Source: an uncultured Collinsella sp.
Lineage (GTDB): Bacteria; Actinomycetota; Coriobacteriia; Coriobacteriales; Coriobacteriaceae
Assembly (NCBI GenBank): GCA_900540095.1
Contig: UQEO01000081.1
Coordinates: 1 to 8,730 of the forward strand
Length of the DNA stretch: 8,730 nt
Direction of reading: 5' to 3'
The translations under genes were made by a program, and so were the position numbers. The first letter of the stretch is position 1; every line of letters starts with the position of its first letter. The notes below the pieces were generated by a model, which worked only from the letters and a program-made list of their open reading frames with translations, was not told where the DNA came from and did no database searches. Positions 1-5,069 of this stretch are shown here, one piece after another.

Positions 1-1
1 A

Positions 2-529
2 CATGACCTGCCCGACTCCATCGACTACTACGACGTCGAAAATGACTGCCGCAATTCCGCCGTCCCCATGCTAGACCTTAAGGGCATCAACGCCCGCATT
101 GAGCCGGGTGCGATCATCCGCGACCGCGTCGAGATCGGCGACCGCGCCGTCATTATGATGGGCGCTATCATCAACATCGGCTCCGTTATCGGCGAGGGCT
201 CTATGATTGATATGGGCGCCGTCCTGGGCGGCCGCGCCACCGTGGGCAGGAACTGCCACATCGGCGCCGGCACCGTACTGGCAGGGGGCGTTGAGCCCGC
301 GAGTGCCACGCCCGTCATCATCGAGGATGATGTCATGATTGGCGCCAACGCCGTGGTCCTGGAGGGCGTGCGCGTGGGCAAGGGCGCCGTCGTGGCTGCC
401 GGTGCCGTGTGCGTCGAGGACGTCCCCGCCGGTGCCGTCGTGGCCGGTGTCCCCGCCCGCGTCATCAAGATGCGCGATGAGAAGACCGACAGCAAGACCG
501 GTCTCGAGGAAGGCCTGCGCCAGCTGTAG
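2..529 (+). CDS. dapH: DapH, tetrahydrodipicolinate N-acetyltransferase (3' part only)
   Basis: This is the C-terminal 175 residues of 2,3,4,5-tetrahydropyridine-2,6-dicarboxylate N-acetyltransferase; roughly the first 65-70 residues lie left of the window. The enzyme transfers acetyl from acetyl-CoA to tetrahydrodipicolinate, the first step of the acetyl branch of diaminopimelate/lysine synthesis in the cytoplasm. The frame is open from base 2 through the in-frame ATG at 68, so that ATG is internal. The protein is mostly a left-handed beta-helix of hexapeptide repeats. Recognisable family stretches are SAVPMLDLKGINARIEPGA, VIMMGAIINIGS, GGRATVGRNCHIGAGTVLAG and VVAGVPARVIK, and the tail ends GLRQL, very like the Firmicutes DapH proteins I remember. 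A DapD (succinyl) identity is less likely given this family-specific pattern. It is the only confident + strand gene and converges on the toxin-antitoxin operon. Confidence 0.93.
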   Translation, partial: HDLPDSIDYYDVENDCRNSAVPMLDLKGINARIEPGAIIRDRVEIGDRAVIMMGAIINIGSVIGEGSMIDMGAVLGGRATVGRNCHIGAGTVLAGGVEPASATPVIIEDDVMIGANAVVLEGVRVGKGAVVAAGAVCVEDVPAGAVVAGVPARVIKMRDEKTDSKTGLEEGLRQL

Positions 530-530
530 G

Positions 531-558
531 GTTACGCGGTTTTACCAAACCGCGTAAC
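531..558 (+). terminator. Hairpin directly after dapH
   Basis: A perfect 12-bp inverted repeat (531-542 GTTACGCGGTTT paired with 547-558 AAACCGCGTAAC, loop TACC) begins one base after the dapH stop codon. It is followed by TAGTCGAC and has no T-tract, so as a rho-independent terminator it is incomplete. It may instead protect the mRNA 3' end or block transcription in concert with Rho. The position makes a role at the dapH 3' end likely. Confidence 0.6.
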
Positions 559-607
559 TAGTCGACGCTGCAAACGACCCAGAGCGGCAATCTGACGTTC
601 AATCGTC

Positions 608-632
608 GGGCATGACCAGAAGGTCAATGCCC
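608..632. repeat. Imperfect inverted repeat between convergent genes
   Basis: GGGCATGACC (608-617) pairs with GGTCAATGCCC (622-632) around an AGAA loop, with one bulged A. On the + strand it is followed by a pyrimidine-rich TCCTCTTTC, so it could be a weak second terminator for dapH. It also lies inside a short open stretch on the - strand, so its symmetry may be incidental. Confidence 0.35.
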
Positions 633-712
633 TCCTCTTTCACGTCACCTTGCTCGCTTAGGGGCGTTTTCGCTGACGTATGCTCAACCTACGGCGCAAT
701 TCAGCTCCAAGC

Positions 713-748
713 AAAAAGGCCGAAGCCCTCGTCCGAGGCTTCGGCCTT
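713..748 (-). terminator. Terminator of the toxin-antitoxin operon
   Basis: AAGGCCGAAGCC (716-727) and GGCTTCGGCCTT (737-748) form a perfect 12-bp stem. On the - strand the stem is followed by TTTTTGC, because the + strand reads AAAAA at 713-717, which is a textbook intrinsic terminator. It starts two bases after the toxin stop codon. The stem has A residues on one side and T on the other, so it may also slow + strand transcription coming from dapH. Confidence 0.85.
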
Positions 749-750
749 CA

Positions 751-1095
751 TCATCTCAGGGTTCCGTCGTATTCAACCATGGCGGATTGCTTTGACAGGC
801 GCCCTACGGCCGTCTTATAGACCTCGGAACGATCGCGCCGCCCTATTGCCACGATCTCGGCAATCTCAACCATTCCGTCCTCTCGGATTCGGAAAACCAT
901 TCTGAGTCCCGCATTCCGCCATTTAATCTTTTTGCAGCCGGCGAGCTCGCCGTGAAGCGGCGTTCCGATTTCATCAGCGCGCGTCTTTAATTTTGCGACG
1001 GCAATACGGACGAGCCTGCGCTGGGATCCATCTAGTTTTTGATATTCCTTCTCGACGTCTCGATTCAAAAAGCCGACAACAAAATGCCCGCTCAT
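751..1095 (-). CDS. RelE/ParE-family type II toxin
   Basis: A 114-residue basic protein with the layout of a RelE/ParE-fold toxin. It has an N-terminal helical part rich in K and R (residues 11-40), then LHGELAGCKKIKWRNAGLRMVFRI (split here only by the reading: residues 47-70) and the C-terminal strand-helix EIVAIGRRDRSEVYKTA (80-96). The pattern of a basic strand, G-L-R (63-65) and then a terminal R-x-R-S-x-V-Y is typical of RelE-type toxins that cleave mRNA, often on the ribosome; a ParE-type gyrase poison cannot be excluded from sequence alone. The start codon overlaps the antitoxin stop by four bases (ATGA), which implies translational coupling, and the operon terminator follows the stop. 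The gene looks intact. The last 15 or so residues extend beyond the usual family core and have no assigned role. Confidence 0.85.
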   Translation of the reverse strand: MSGHFVVGFLNRDVEKEYQKLDGSQRRLVRIAVAKLKTRADEIGTPLHGELAGCKKIKWRNAGLRMVFRIREDGMVEIAEIVAIGRRDRSEVYKTAVGRLSKQSAMVEYDGTLR

Positions 1096-1442
1096 TCGAA
1101 AAGATCCTCGTCGGGAATCGCGTCCGGATCCATCGACTCAAGCTCCGCGAGCTCCTCGGCAGTTAAGGCATCCTCAAACGGAACAAACTCATGCGGACCA
1201 TGCTTGACTCGATCCGCAGCGATGCGATTTATCTCAAGTTCACGCAGATACTGCAGCGCGCCGTACATTTCCTCATAGGCAGCATAGTCGATAATCACGG
1301 TATCGATATCATTATGATCAGCAATGAACTGAGGCGCGCGTTTTGCGCGTTTACGAATGGCGGATAAGGACTTGCTTGCTTCGGTAGCAGAAACAACCTG
1401 GTCTTTTGTAAACACCGGTTTTTCCAGAACAAGTGGGGACAT
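1092..1442 (-). CDS. Phd/YefM-like antitoxin
   Basis: This 116-residue protein is the upstream partner of the RelE-like toxin. Residues 11-56 (FTKDQVVSATEASKSLSAI and onward to DTVIIDYAAYEEM) match the Phd/YefM N-terminal DNA-binding fold: a short strand, the S-x-T/E-A-S helix, then a D/V-rich strand and Y-x-x-M/L. The rest (residues 65-116) is acidic and ends DPDAIPDEDLFE, as expected for a flexible tail that neutralises a basic toxin. An in-frame ATG at 1520 would add 26 residues, but the ATG at 1442 has a strong GGAGG five bases upstream, and the extension would be translated from the operator palindrome. The start at 1442 is therefore preferred. Such antitoxins repress their own operon, and the palindrome just upstream fits that. 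Confidence 0.85.
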   Translation of the reverse strand: MSPLVLEKPVFTKDQVVSATEASKSLSAIRKRAKRAPQFIADHNDIDTVIIDYAAYEEMYGALQYLRELEINRIAADRVKHGPHEFVPFEDALTAEELAELESMDPDAIPDEDLFE

Positions 1443-1446
1443 TTTG

Positions 1447-1451
1447 GCCTC
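1447..1451 (-). promoter_or_regulatory. Ribosome binding site of the antitoxin gene
   Basis: The - strand reads TTTTTTGGAGGCCAAAATG, with GGAGG five bases before the ATG. This near-consensus site decides the start at 1442 over the longer open frame that begins at 1520. Confidence 0.8.
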
Positions 1452-1461
1452 CAAAAAATAA

Positions 1462-1503
1462 TCTGGATTATATTTCAAAGTATACTTCAAAATATAATCC
1501 AGA
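1462..1503 (-). promoter_or_regulatory. 42-bp palindromic operator and promoter of the TA operon
   Basis: The outer arms TCTGGATTATATTT (1462-1475) and AAATATAATCCAGA (1490-1503) are exact inverted repeats of 14 bp. The centre holds a second exact palindrome AAGTATACTT (1478-1487) on the same axis, so 19 of 21 base pairs are symmetric. A TATAAT sequence lies on the - strand at 1473-1468, about 20 bases from the ribosome binding site, and could be the -10 box; no good -35 was found. The location directly upstream of a Phd/YefM-like antitoxin suggests binding of two or more antitoxin dimers that cover the promoter. The autoregulatory role is inferred from the family. Confidence 0.75.
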
Positions 1504-1515
1504 CTTTTATTCAAA

Positions 1516-1541
1516 AGCAAAAAGCCTTATCGATTCTCGAT
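1516..1541 (-). terminator. Possible weak terminator after the nucleoid protein gene
   Basis: The last codons form a 5-bp stem (ATCGA/TCGAT, 1529-1541, three-base loop), and the - strand then runs AAGGCTTTTTGCTTTTG. The stem is short and separated from the T-run, so termination would be inefficient and reading on into the TA operon is possible. Confidence 0.25.
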
Positions 1542-2531
1542 GCTACCGATATTTTTGAGCTCGATGGAGATGAGGCCGTTAGGCTCATTGACGAACTCGA
1601 TGTACTCGGAGTTGGAACCCATCTCGGCCGGGAAGCTAATCTCGATACCCGTGTCGGTACGGATCTTATGATTGCGCACCGCCGCGCGTTCGACCTGCTT
1701 GCGCTCCACGGGCACACGCTCAGGCACCTTCTCCTCGGTCAGTGCCGCGCGCACGCTCTCCTTGATGACCGGCTCGTCCTCAAAGACCTCGTCGACGATA
1801 TCCCAAGGCGGCAGCTCCTCGTCATCCTCGACCTTCTCGGCAACAGCAGCCTTAACCTTGGCGAGCGCTACGGCCGTATTGGCACCGTGCTCCTCGGCGA
1901 CTTCCTCGACCACACGCGTCACGGTGTCGATGACCTCCTTGCCCGATACGCCCGTGTCGCACTGCAGCAGGCCATCGGGGATAAGCATACGGTCCTCGCC
2001 GGCGATCTTGCGTTTCTTGTCCACATAGCCGATCTCCATGGTGCTTGCACGCACGATTGCATAGCTCGGCACCTTTTGCGAGGGATTCGGCAGAATGGCG
2101 TAGTGGCGCGCAATGTCGTTGCGCACCTCGCCCTCTTCGCGACCTACCTCGTGCATAAAAGCCTGCTTGGAGCCCAGCAGCATCACGGCAAACCAGCGGG
2201 CATCCTCATCGTCATCAAAGTCCGCCACAAGCACGTCAGTGGACTCGGCTTTCTCGGCCTTGGTAAGTTCGGAAGAGATGAACTCCGCAATCTGCTGAGA
2301 CAGGTCCACGAACTCACGCTCACCAAAGAAATAGCCCTTGAGCTCGCCGCCGAATGCGGAGTTCTCGGCAAACGTGGCGCGTTTATTGTCGGCCGAGGTG
2401 CGTGCGCGGCGCAGATGCGTGGTCACGAAGTTGCGCACGGTACGGCTCTCGATATCGAGCTCTCGCTGGCTCATGACGTTGACGGCAGAGTCAAAGTCCA
2501 GGATATGCAGAATCGCGTGATTGATTTTCAT
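1527..2531 (-). CDS. Nucleoid-associated protein, YejK/NdpA (37-kDa) family
   Basis: A 334-residue cytoplasmic protein of the 37-kDa nucleoid-associated family, known from E. coli YejK, which co-purifies with nucleoid DNA and has been linked to topoisomerase function. Family hallmarks are the opening MKINHAILHILDFDSAV, the F-x-D-D-E-D-A-R-W-F-A strand (105-115), the VPSYAIVRASTMEIGYVDKKRK block (154-175) and the closing IEFVNEPNGLISIELKNIGSI (311-331). Length agrees with the family. An acidic and basic linker (about 205-285) is low in conservation. The frame also has an ATG three codons earlier at 2540, but no ribosome binding site fits it; GGA nine bases before 2531 and the family's usual N-terminus favour 2531. 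A -10-like TATACT lies at 2575-2570. The protein probably acts alone, and its neighbours give no functional hint. Confidence 0.85.
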   Translation of the reverse strand: MKINHAILHILDFDSAVNVMSQRELDIESRTVRNFVTTHLRRARTSADNKRATFAENSAFGGELKGYFFGEREFVDLSQQIAEFISSELTKAEKAESTDVLVADFDDDEDARWFAVMLLGSKQAFMHEVGREEGEVRNDIARHYAILPNPSQKVPSYAIVRASTMEIGYVDKKRKIAGEDRMLIPDGLLQCDTGVSGKEVIDTVTRVVEEVAEEHGANTAVALAKVKAAVAEKVEDDEELPPWDIVDEVFEDEPVIKESVRAALTEEKVPERVPVERKQVERAAVRNHKIRTDTGIEISFPAEMGSNSEYIEFVNEPNGLISIELKNIGSIENR

Positions 2532-2569
2532 ATACGGCATTCCGTTCTAGATCGATTTCGGCACGAACC

Positions 2570-2575
2570 AGTATA
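2570..2575 (-). promoter_or_regulatory. Candidate -10 box of the nucleoid protein gene
   Basis: TATACT on the - strand, about 40 bases upstream of the start codon, matches five of six consensus positions. The -35 region upstream is G/C-rich (GCGCCT) and poor. This is a weak call. Confidence 0.3.
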
Positions 2576-2606
2576 GCGGTCGAGCCCGCCCCAGGCGCAT
2601 CGAAGA

Positions 2607-2639
2607 TTGGCGCATCGGGGACAGGTTGCTTTGTATCAA
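2607..2639. repeat. 33-bp stem-loop repeat, copy 1 (degenerate)
   Basis: The 33 bases starting TTGGCGCATCGGGGACAGG match copy 2 at 3820-3852 in the same orientation at 25 of 33 positions. The shared core is ACAGGTT/TCAGGTT followed by a purine and CTTTG. Its ends can still pair in part (TTG with CAA, CA with TG), but the stem has decayed. It lies four bases beyond the stop codon of the DUF2974 gene. Small stem-loop elements of this type resemble REP or short non-autonomous mobile repeats, which is inference. Confidence 0.6.
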
Positions 2640-2642
2640 TGG

Positions 2643-3803
2643 CTAGCGCAGGAGCTCGGACTGCCAAGCCTCGAGCTGTTCTGCCAAACTCTTGCCGGCA
2701 GCGGGCACGTCGATCTGGGGTCGTTTGGGCAACAGTGCGCATTTAAGGATCGCCACGATGGTCTGCGAGATAAAGCGTCGCGTATCTTTGTCAAAGCCTT
2801 GCGCAGCCTGGAGCATCACGGGCAGACTCTCACGCAGATTTCCTGCGATATCCGCAAACCGTTCGGCGTCCGTAGCCTCAAACACGGAGAACAACGCATC
2901 TACAAAACGCTCGCGCTCGCTAGGTGACACTGCAAGCAGCATCTCGCGAATGGAGCCATCGACGTATCGAGCACCGGCGGACAGGCGCTCACAGTATACG
3001 AAGTCGCAACCATCAACCACCCAGCTAAAGGGATTGTGCTGCAGCAGGCTGAACTCGGTGCTCTCAACGATGGCATAGTCCTCTTGTGTCTCGAACATCA
3101 TGCCGAAGATCGACGACCGAGGTAGCGTCTTGTCGATTCGACCGGAAAGATCGGCAAAGGCGTTGCTGTTCAGAAACTCCTCGACGAACCCTGGACCATC
3201 ATGGGAATACGCCCGTTCGATTCGCTCACGGGCGACATCGGAGCACATCGCCGCACCGTACACCGCAAGGTTTCCGCCCTTGGAATGACCTCCGCACAAA
3301 AGCGGCCCGTCGATCGCATCCGCCGCCTCGTCCACATAACGCGCCGCGGATTCCTGGGCCGGTACAGGACACCGGAACGCCATGTTAAAGTCCTCTTTCC
3401 AGCCCACAATCGTGCTGTCGGTCCCCCGGAAGGAAAGATAGCTAAACCCCGCCGGAAACCGGAACGCCATGGCTGCAAACTGCTCCGTCGCCACCACATC
3501 GCTCACGGCACGATAGCCGCAAACGTGCACGCCGCGGTATCTGGGATTTGCTGCCACGGCCTCCAACAAGGCCCTGCTTCCCTCTGGGTCCCACAAGTCG
3601 TCAATCATGTCCCGGTAGCACTCGGCACGCAGCAGTTCGCGTACGTCTAGGCCCTGCCAGTTCGTCAGCCCCGCCATATCACCCGGCAAGCGCAAATAGG
3701 ACAACCACGCAAAGACCAGGCTATCCACCGCGCAGAACGGCCGCTCCTCAAAGGGATCAAACGCCGTCTGGACATAGGTCAAAAAATTAGGCGAATCCGA
3801 CAT
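2643..3803 (-). CDS. DUF2974 (Mbeg1-like) alpha/beta hydrolase
   Basis: A 386-residue protein of the DUF2974/Mbeg1-like lipase-type family. It has FRGTD (125-129, the usual oxyanion-side segment of lipase class 3-like folds), the nucleophile elbow GGHSKGGNLAVY (171-182, Ser174), a conserved HDGPGF (201-206) and LLQHNPFSW (253-261) with His256 as a candidate catalytic base. The family is common in gut Firmicutes and Actinobacteria, and its substrate is unknown; an acyl ester or lipid is a guess. No signal peptide or membrane helix is visible, so it is probably cytoplasmic. The start at 3803 has GGGAGG close upstream. The residues after about 280 are helical and not assigned. Two copies of a short repeat flank the gene, one filling nearly all of its 5' leader. 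No clear terminator or promoter was found. Confidence 0.82.
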   Translation of the reverse strand: MSDSPNFLTYVQTAFDPFEERPFCAVDSLVFAWLSYLRLPGDMAGLTNWQGLDVRELLRAECYRDMIDDLWDPEGSRALLEAVAANPRYRGVHVCGYRAVSDVVATEQFAAMAFRFPAGFSYLSFRGTDSTIVGWKEDFNMAFRCPVPAQESAARYVDEAADAIDGPLLCGGHSKGGNLAVYGAAMCSDVARERIERAYSHDGPGFVEEFLNSNAFADLSGRIDKTLPRSSIFGMMFETQEDYAIVESTEFSLLQHNPFSWVVDGCDFVYCERLSAGARYVDGSIREMLLAVSPSERERFVDALFSVFEATDAERFADIAGNLRESLPVMLQAAQGFDKDTRRFISQTIVAILKCALLPKRPQIDVPAAGKSLAEQLEAWQSELLR

Positions 3804-3819
3804 GGCCCTCCCATCAACT

Positions 3820-3852
3820 ATGGTGCATTGGAGTCAGGTTACTTTGCACCAA
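3820..3852. repeat. 33-bp stem-loop repeat, copy 2
   Basis: This copy has intact ends: GGTGCA (3822-3827) pairs with TGCACC (3845-3850), extending to TGG/CCA outside, around a 17-base loop containing GTCAGGTTACT. It matches copy 1 at 25 of 33 positions. It lies between the ldh terminator and the DUF2974 gene, and its end merges with the A-run of that terminator. Confidence 0.65.
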
Positions 3853-3886
3853 AAAGGCGCCCGGGCCGTGTGGACCCGGACGCCTT
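3851..3886 (-). terminator. Terminator of ldh
   Basis: AAGGCG-C-CCGGG (3854-3865) pairs with CCCGG-A-CGCCTT (3875-3886), giving 11 base pairs with one internal mismatch. The - strand continues TTTTTGG, so this is a good intrinsic terminator, 31 bases after the ldh stop codon. Its T-tract overlaps the edge of the adjacent stem-loop repeat. Confidence 0.85.
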
Positions 3887-3917
3887 CATTGTAGCTTTTC
3901 GCTCTAGCGAGCTTGAT

Positions 3918-4868
3918 TTAGCAGGAGAAGTCGACGCTGTCGATGATGTCCTTGAGGGCCTTGGCGGAGACGGTGAGCTCATGCTGCTCGTCGTCGTTCA
4001 GCGGCACGGGGACGCGGCAGACAACGCCGTCGCGGCCAACGACGGTCGGCATGGAGATGGCAAGATCGGACAGGCCATACTCGCCCACCATGAGCGAGGA
4101 GACAGGCAGAACGGTCTGCTCATCGCGCATAACGGCGGTGCAGATGCGCTTGACGGCCATGGCGACACCATAGTAGGTGGCGTGCTTCTTCTCGATGATG
4201 GTGTAGGCGGAGTTCTTGACGTCCTCGGCGATGCGCTTCTCGGCAGCCTCATGCTCCAAGTGGCCGTGAAGCTCACAGAAGGTGTTCAGCGGAACGCCGG
4301 CAACCTGAGCGCTGGACCAAGCGACAAACTCGGAGTCGCCGTGCTCGCCCATGACATAGGCCTGGACATCGCGCGGGTCAACCTCGACGTGGGCACCAAG
4401 CATCTGCTGCAGGCGGCCGGTGTCGAGCACGGTGCCGGAGCCGATGACATGGCCCTCGGGCAGGCCAGACATCTTGATGGCAGCATAGGTCAGAACATCA
4501 ACCGGGTTGGAGACGATTAGCAGAATGCCGTCGAAGCCGGACTTCTTAATCTCGGGAATAATGGACTTGAAGATGCTGACGTTCTTGTTGACCAGGTCCA
4601 GGCGAGTCTCACCGGGCTTCTGGGCAGCGCCAGCGGTGACAACAATCATGGCGGCGTCGGCGACATCGGAATAATCGCCGGCGTAGATCTTCATCGGCTC
4701 GGCAAACGTCATGCCGTGCGCGATATCCAGGGCCTCACCCTCGGCGCGGTTCTTGTCCACGTCGATGAGGACCATCTCGGAGAACAGACCGCTCTGCATC
4801 AGCGCAAACGCCGAAGACGAACCGACGAAACCGCAGCCGACAATAGCGACCTTCTTCTCGTTAACCAT
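3918..4868 (-). CDS. ldh: L-lactate dehydrogenase
   Basis: A 316-residue NAD-dependent L-lactate dehydrogenase that reduces pyruvate to L-lactate and regenerates NAD+ in fermentation. The Rossmann motif GCGFVGSS is at 11-18, with Asp36 ending the second strand to bind the NAD ribose. The mobile loop reads AGAAQKPGETR (79-89); the Gln at 83 marks lactate rather than malate specificity, where Arg is expected. The catalytic set is Asp149 and Arg152 in LDTGR and His176 in GEHGDSE. Length and motif order fit the family. An upstream in-frame ATG at 4946 exists, but that frame crosses a strong hairpin, whereas GGGAG six bases before 4868 gives a normal ribosome binding site. It has its own terminator, and a leader hairpin lies just upstream of the start. 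The gene appears monocistronic. Confidence 0.95.
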   Translation of the reverse strand: MVNEKKVAIVGCGFVGSSSAFALMQSGLFSEMVLIDVDKNRAEGEALDIAHGMTFAEPMKIYAGDYSDVADAAMIVVTAGAAQKPGETRLDLVNKNVSIFKSIIPEIKKSGFDGILLIVSNPVDVLTYAAIKMSGLPEGHVIGSGTVLDTGRLQQMLGAHVEVDPRDVQAYVMGEHGDSEFVAWSSAQVAGVPLNTFCELHGHLEHEAAEKRIAEDVKNSAYTIIEKKHATYYGVAMAVKRICTAVMRDEQTVLPVSSLMVGEYGLSDLAISMPTVVGRDGVVCRVPVPLNDDEQHELTVSAKALKDIIDSVDFSC

Positions 4869-4875
4869 TAGAAAC

Positions 4876-4880
4876 TCCCA
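4876..4880 (-). promoter_or_regulatory. Ribosome binding site of ldh
   Basis: GGGAG on the - strand lies about six bases before the ATG at 4868. It decides the start against the in-frame ATG at 4946. Confidence 0.7.
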
Positions 4881-4893
4881 TCTCACTCCACAA

Positions 4894-4926
4894 ACAAGCC
4901 GCCCGGGAACGACCCGAGCGGCTTGT
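4894..4926 (-). promoter_or_regulatory. Hairpin in the ldh 5' leader
   Basis: ACAAGCCGCcCGGG (4894-4907) pairs with CCCGaGCGGCTTGT (4913-4926), 13 of 14 base pairs, loop of five. On the - strand it is followed by TTTGTGGAGTG and then the ldh ribosome binding site, with 25 bases to the start codon. It could be a partial terminator for the aminotransferase gene, which has no other one, or a leader attenuator or mRNA stabiliser of ldh. The short U-run makes termination weak. Confidence 0.6.
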
Positions 4927-4957
4927 CGTAATCCCAATACATCCAATCGGGACTTTG

Positions 4958-4963
4958 ATTATG
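4958..4963 (-). promoter_or_regulatory. Candidate -10 box of ldh
   Basis: CATAAT on the - strand matches five of six positions and would start transcription near 4950, placing the hairpin at 4894-4926 inside the leader. No convincing -35 was found at 16-18 bases, so the call is weak. Confidence 0.3.
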
Positions 4964-5069
4964 CTCCTATTCGCAGCCAAAAATCGACCGTTTACCGAAA
5001 TTGTTTGCAGGATTCGTAAAATAACTGCACGAAATCGGTTTCGATATATTGACGAGCCAAAATAGCTTT

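Noticed and set aside
612..905. 97-codon + strand frame
   Set aside because: It crosses the TA operon terminator and part of the toxin gene and has no ribosome binding site.
1443..1520. 26-residue N-terminal extension of the antitoxin from the ATG at 1520
   Set aside because: It would translate the operator palindrome and has no ribosome binding site, while the ATG at 1442 has GGAGG at good spacing.
1668..2576. 302-codon + strand frame opposite the nucleoid protein gene
   Set aside because: Antisense to a conserved family protein, with H/L/R-rich translation and no recognisable domain or ribosome binding site.
3828..4520. 230-codon + strand frame opposite ldh
   Set aside because: It begins inside the stem-loop repeat, runs through the ldh terminator and is antisense to a certain ldh.
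4927..5069. Rex (redox sensor) operator upstream of ldh
   Set aside because: No sequence close to TTGTGAA-N4-TTCACAA was found. The small inverted repeats CGAAA/TTTCG at 5030-5043 and TCCCAAT/ATCGGGA at 4932-4952 do not fit that consensus.
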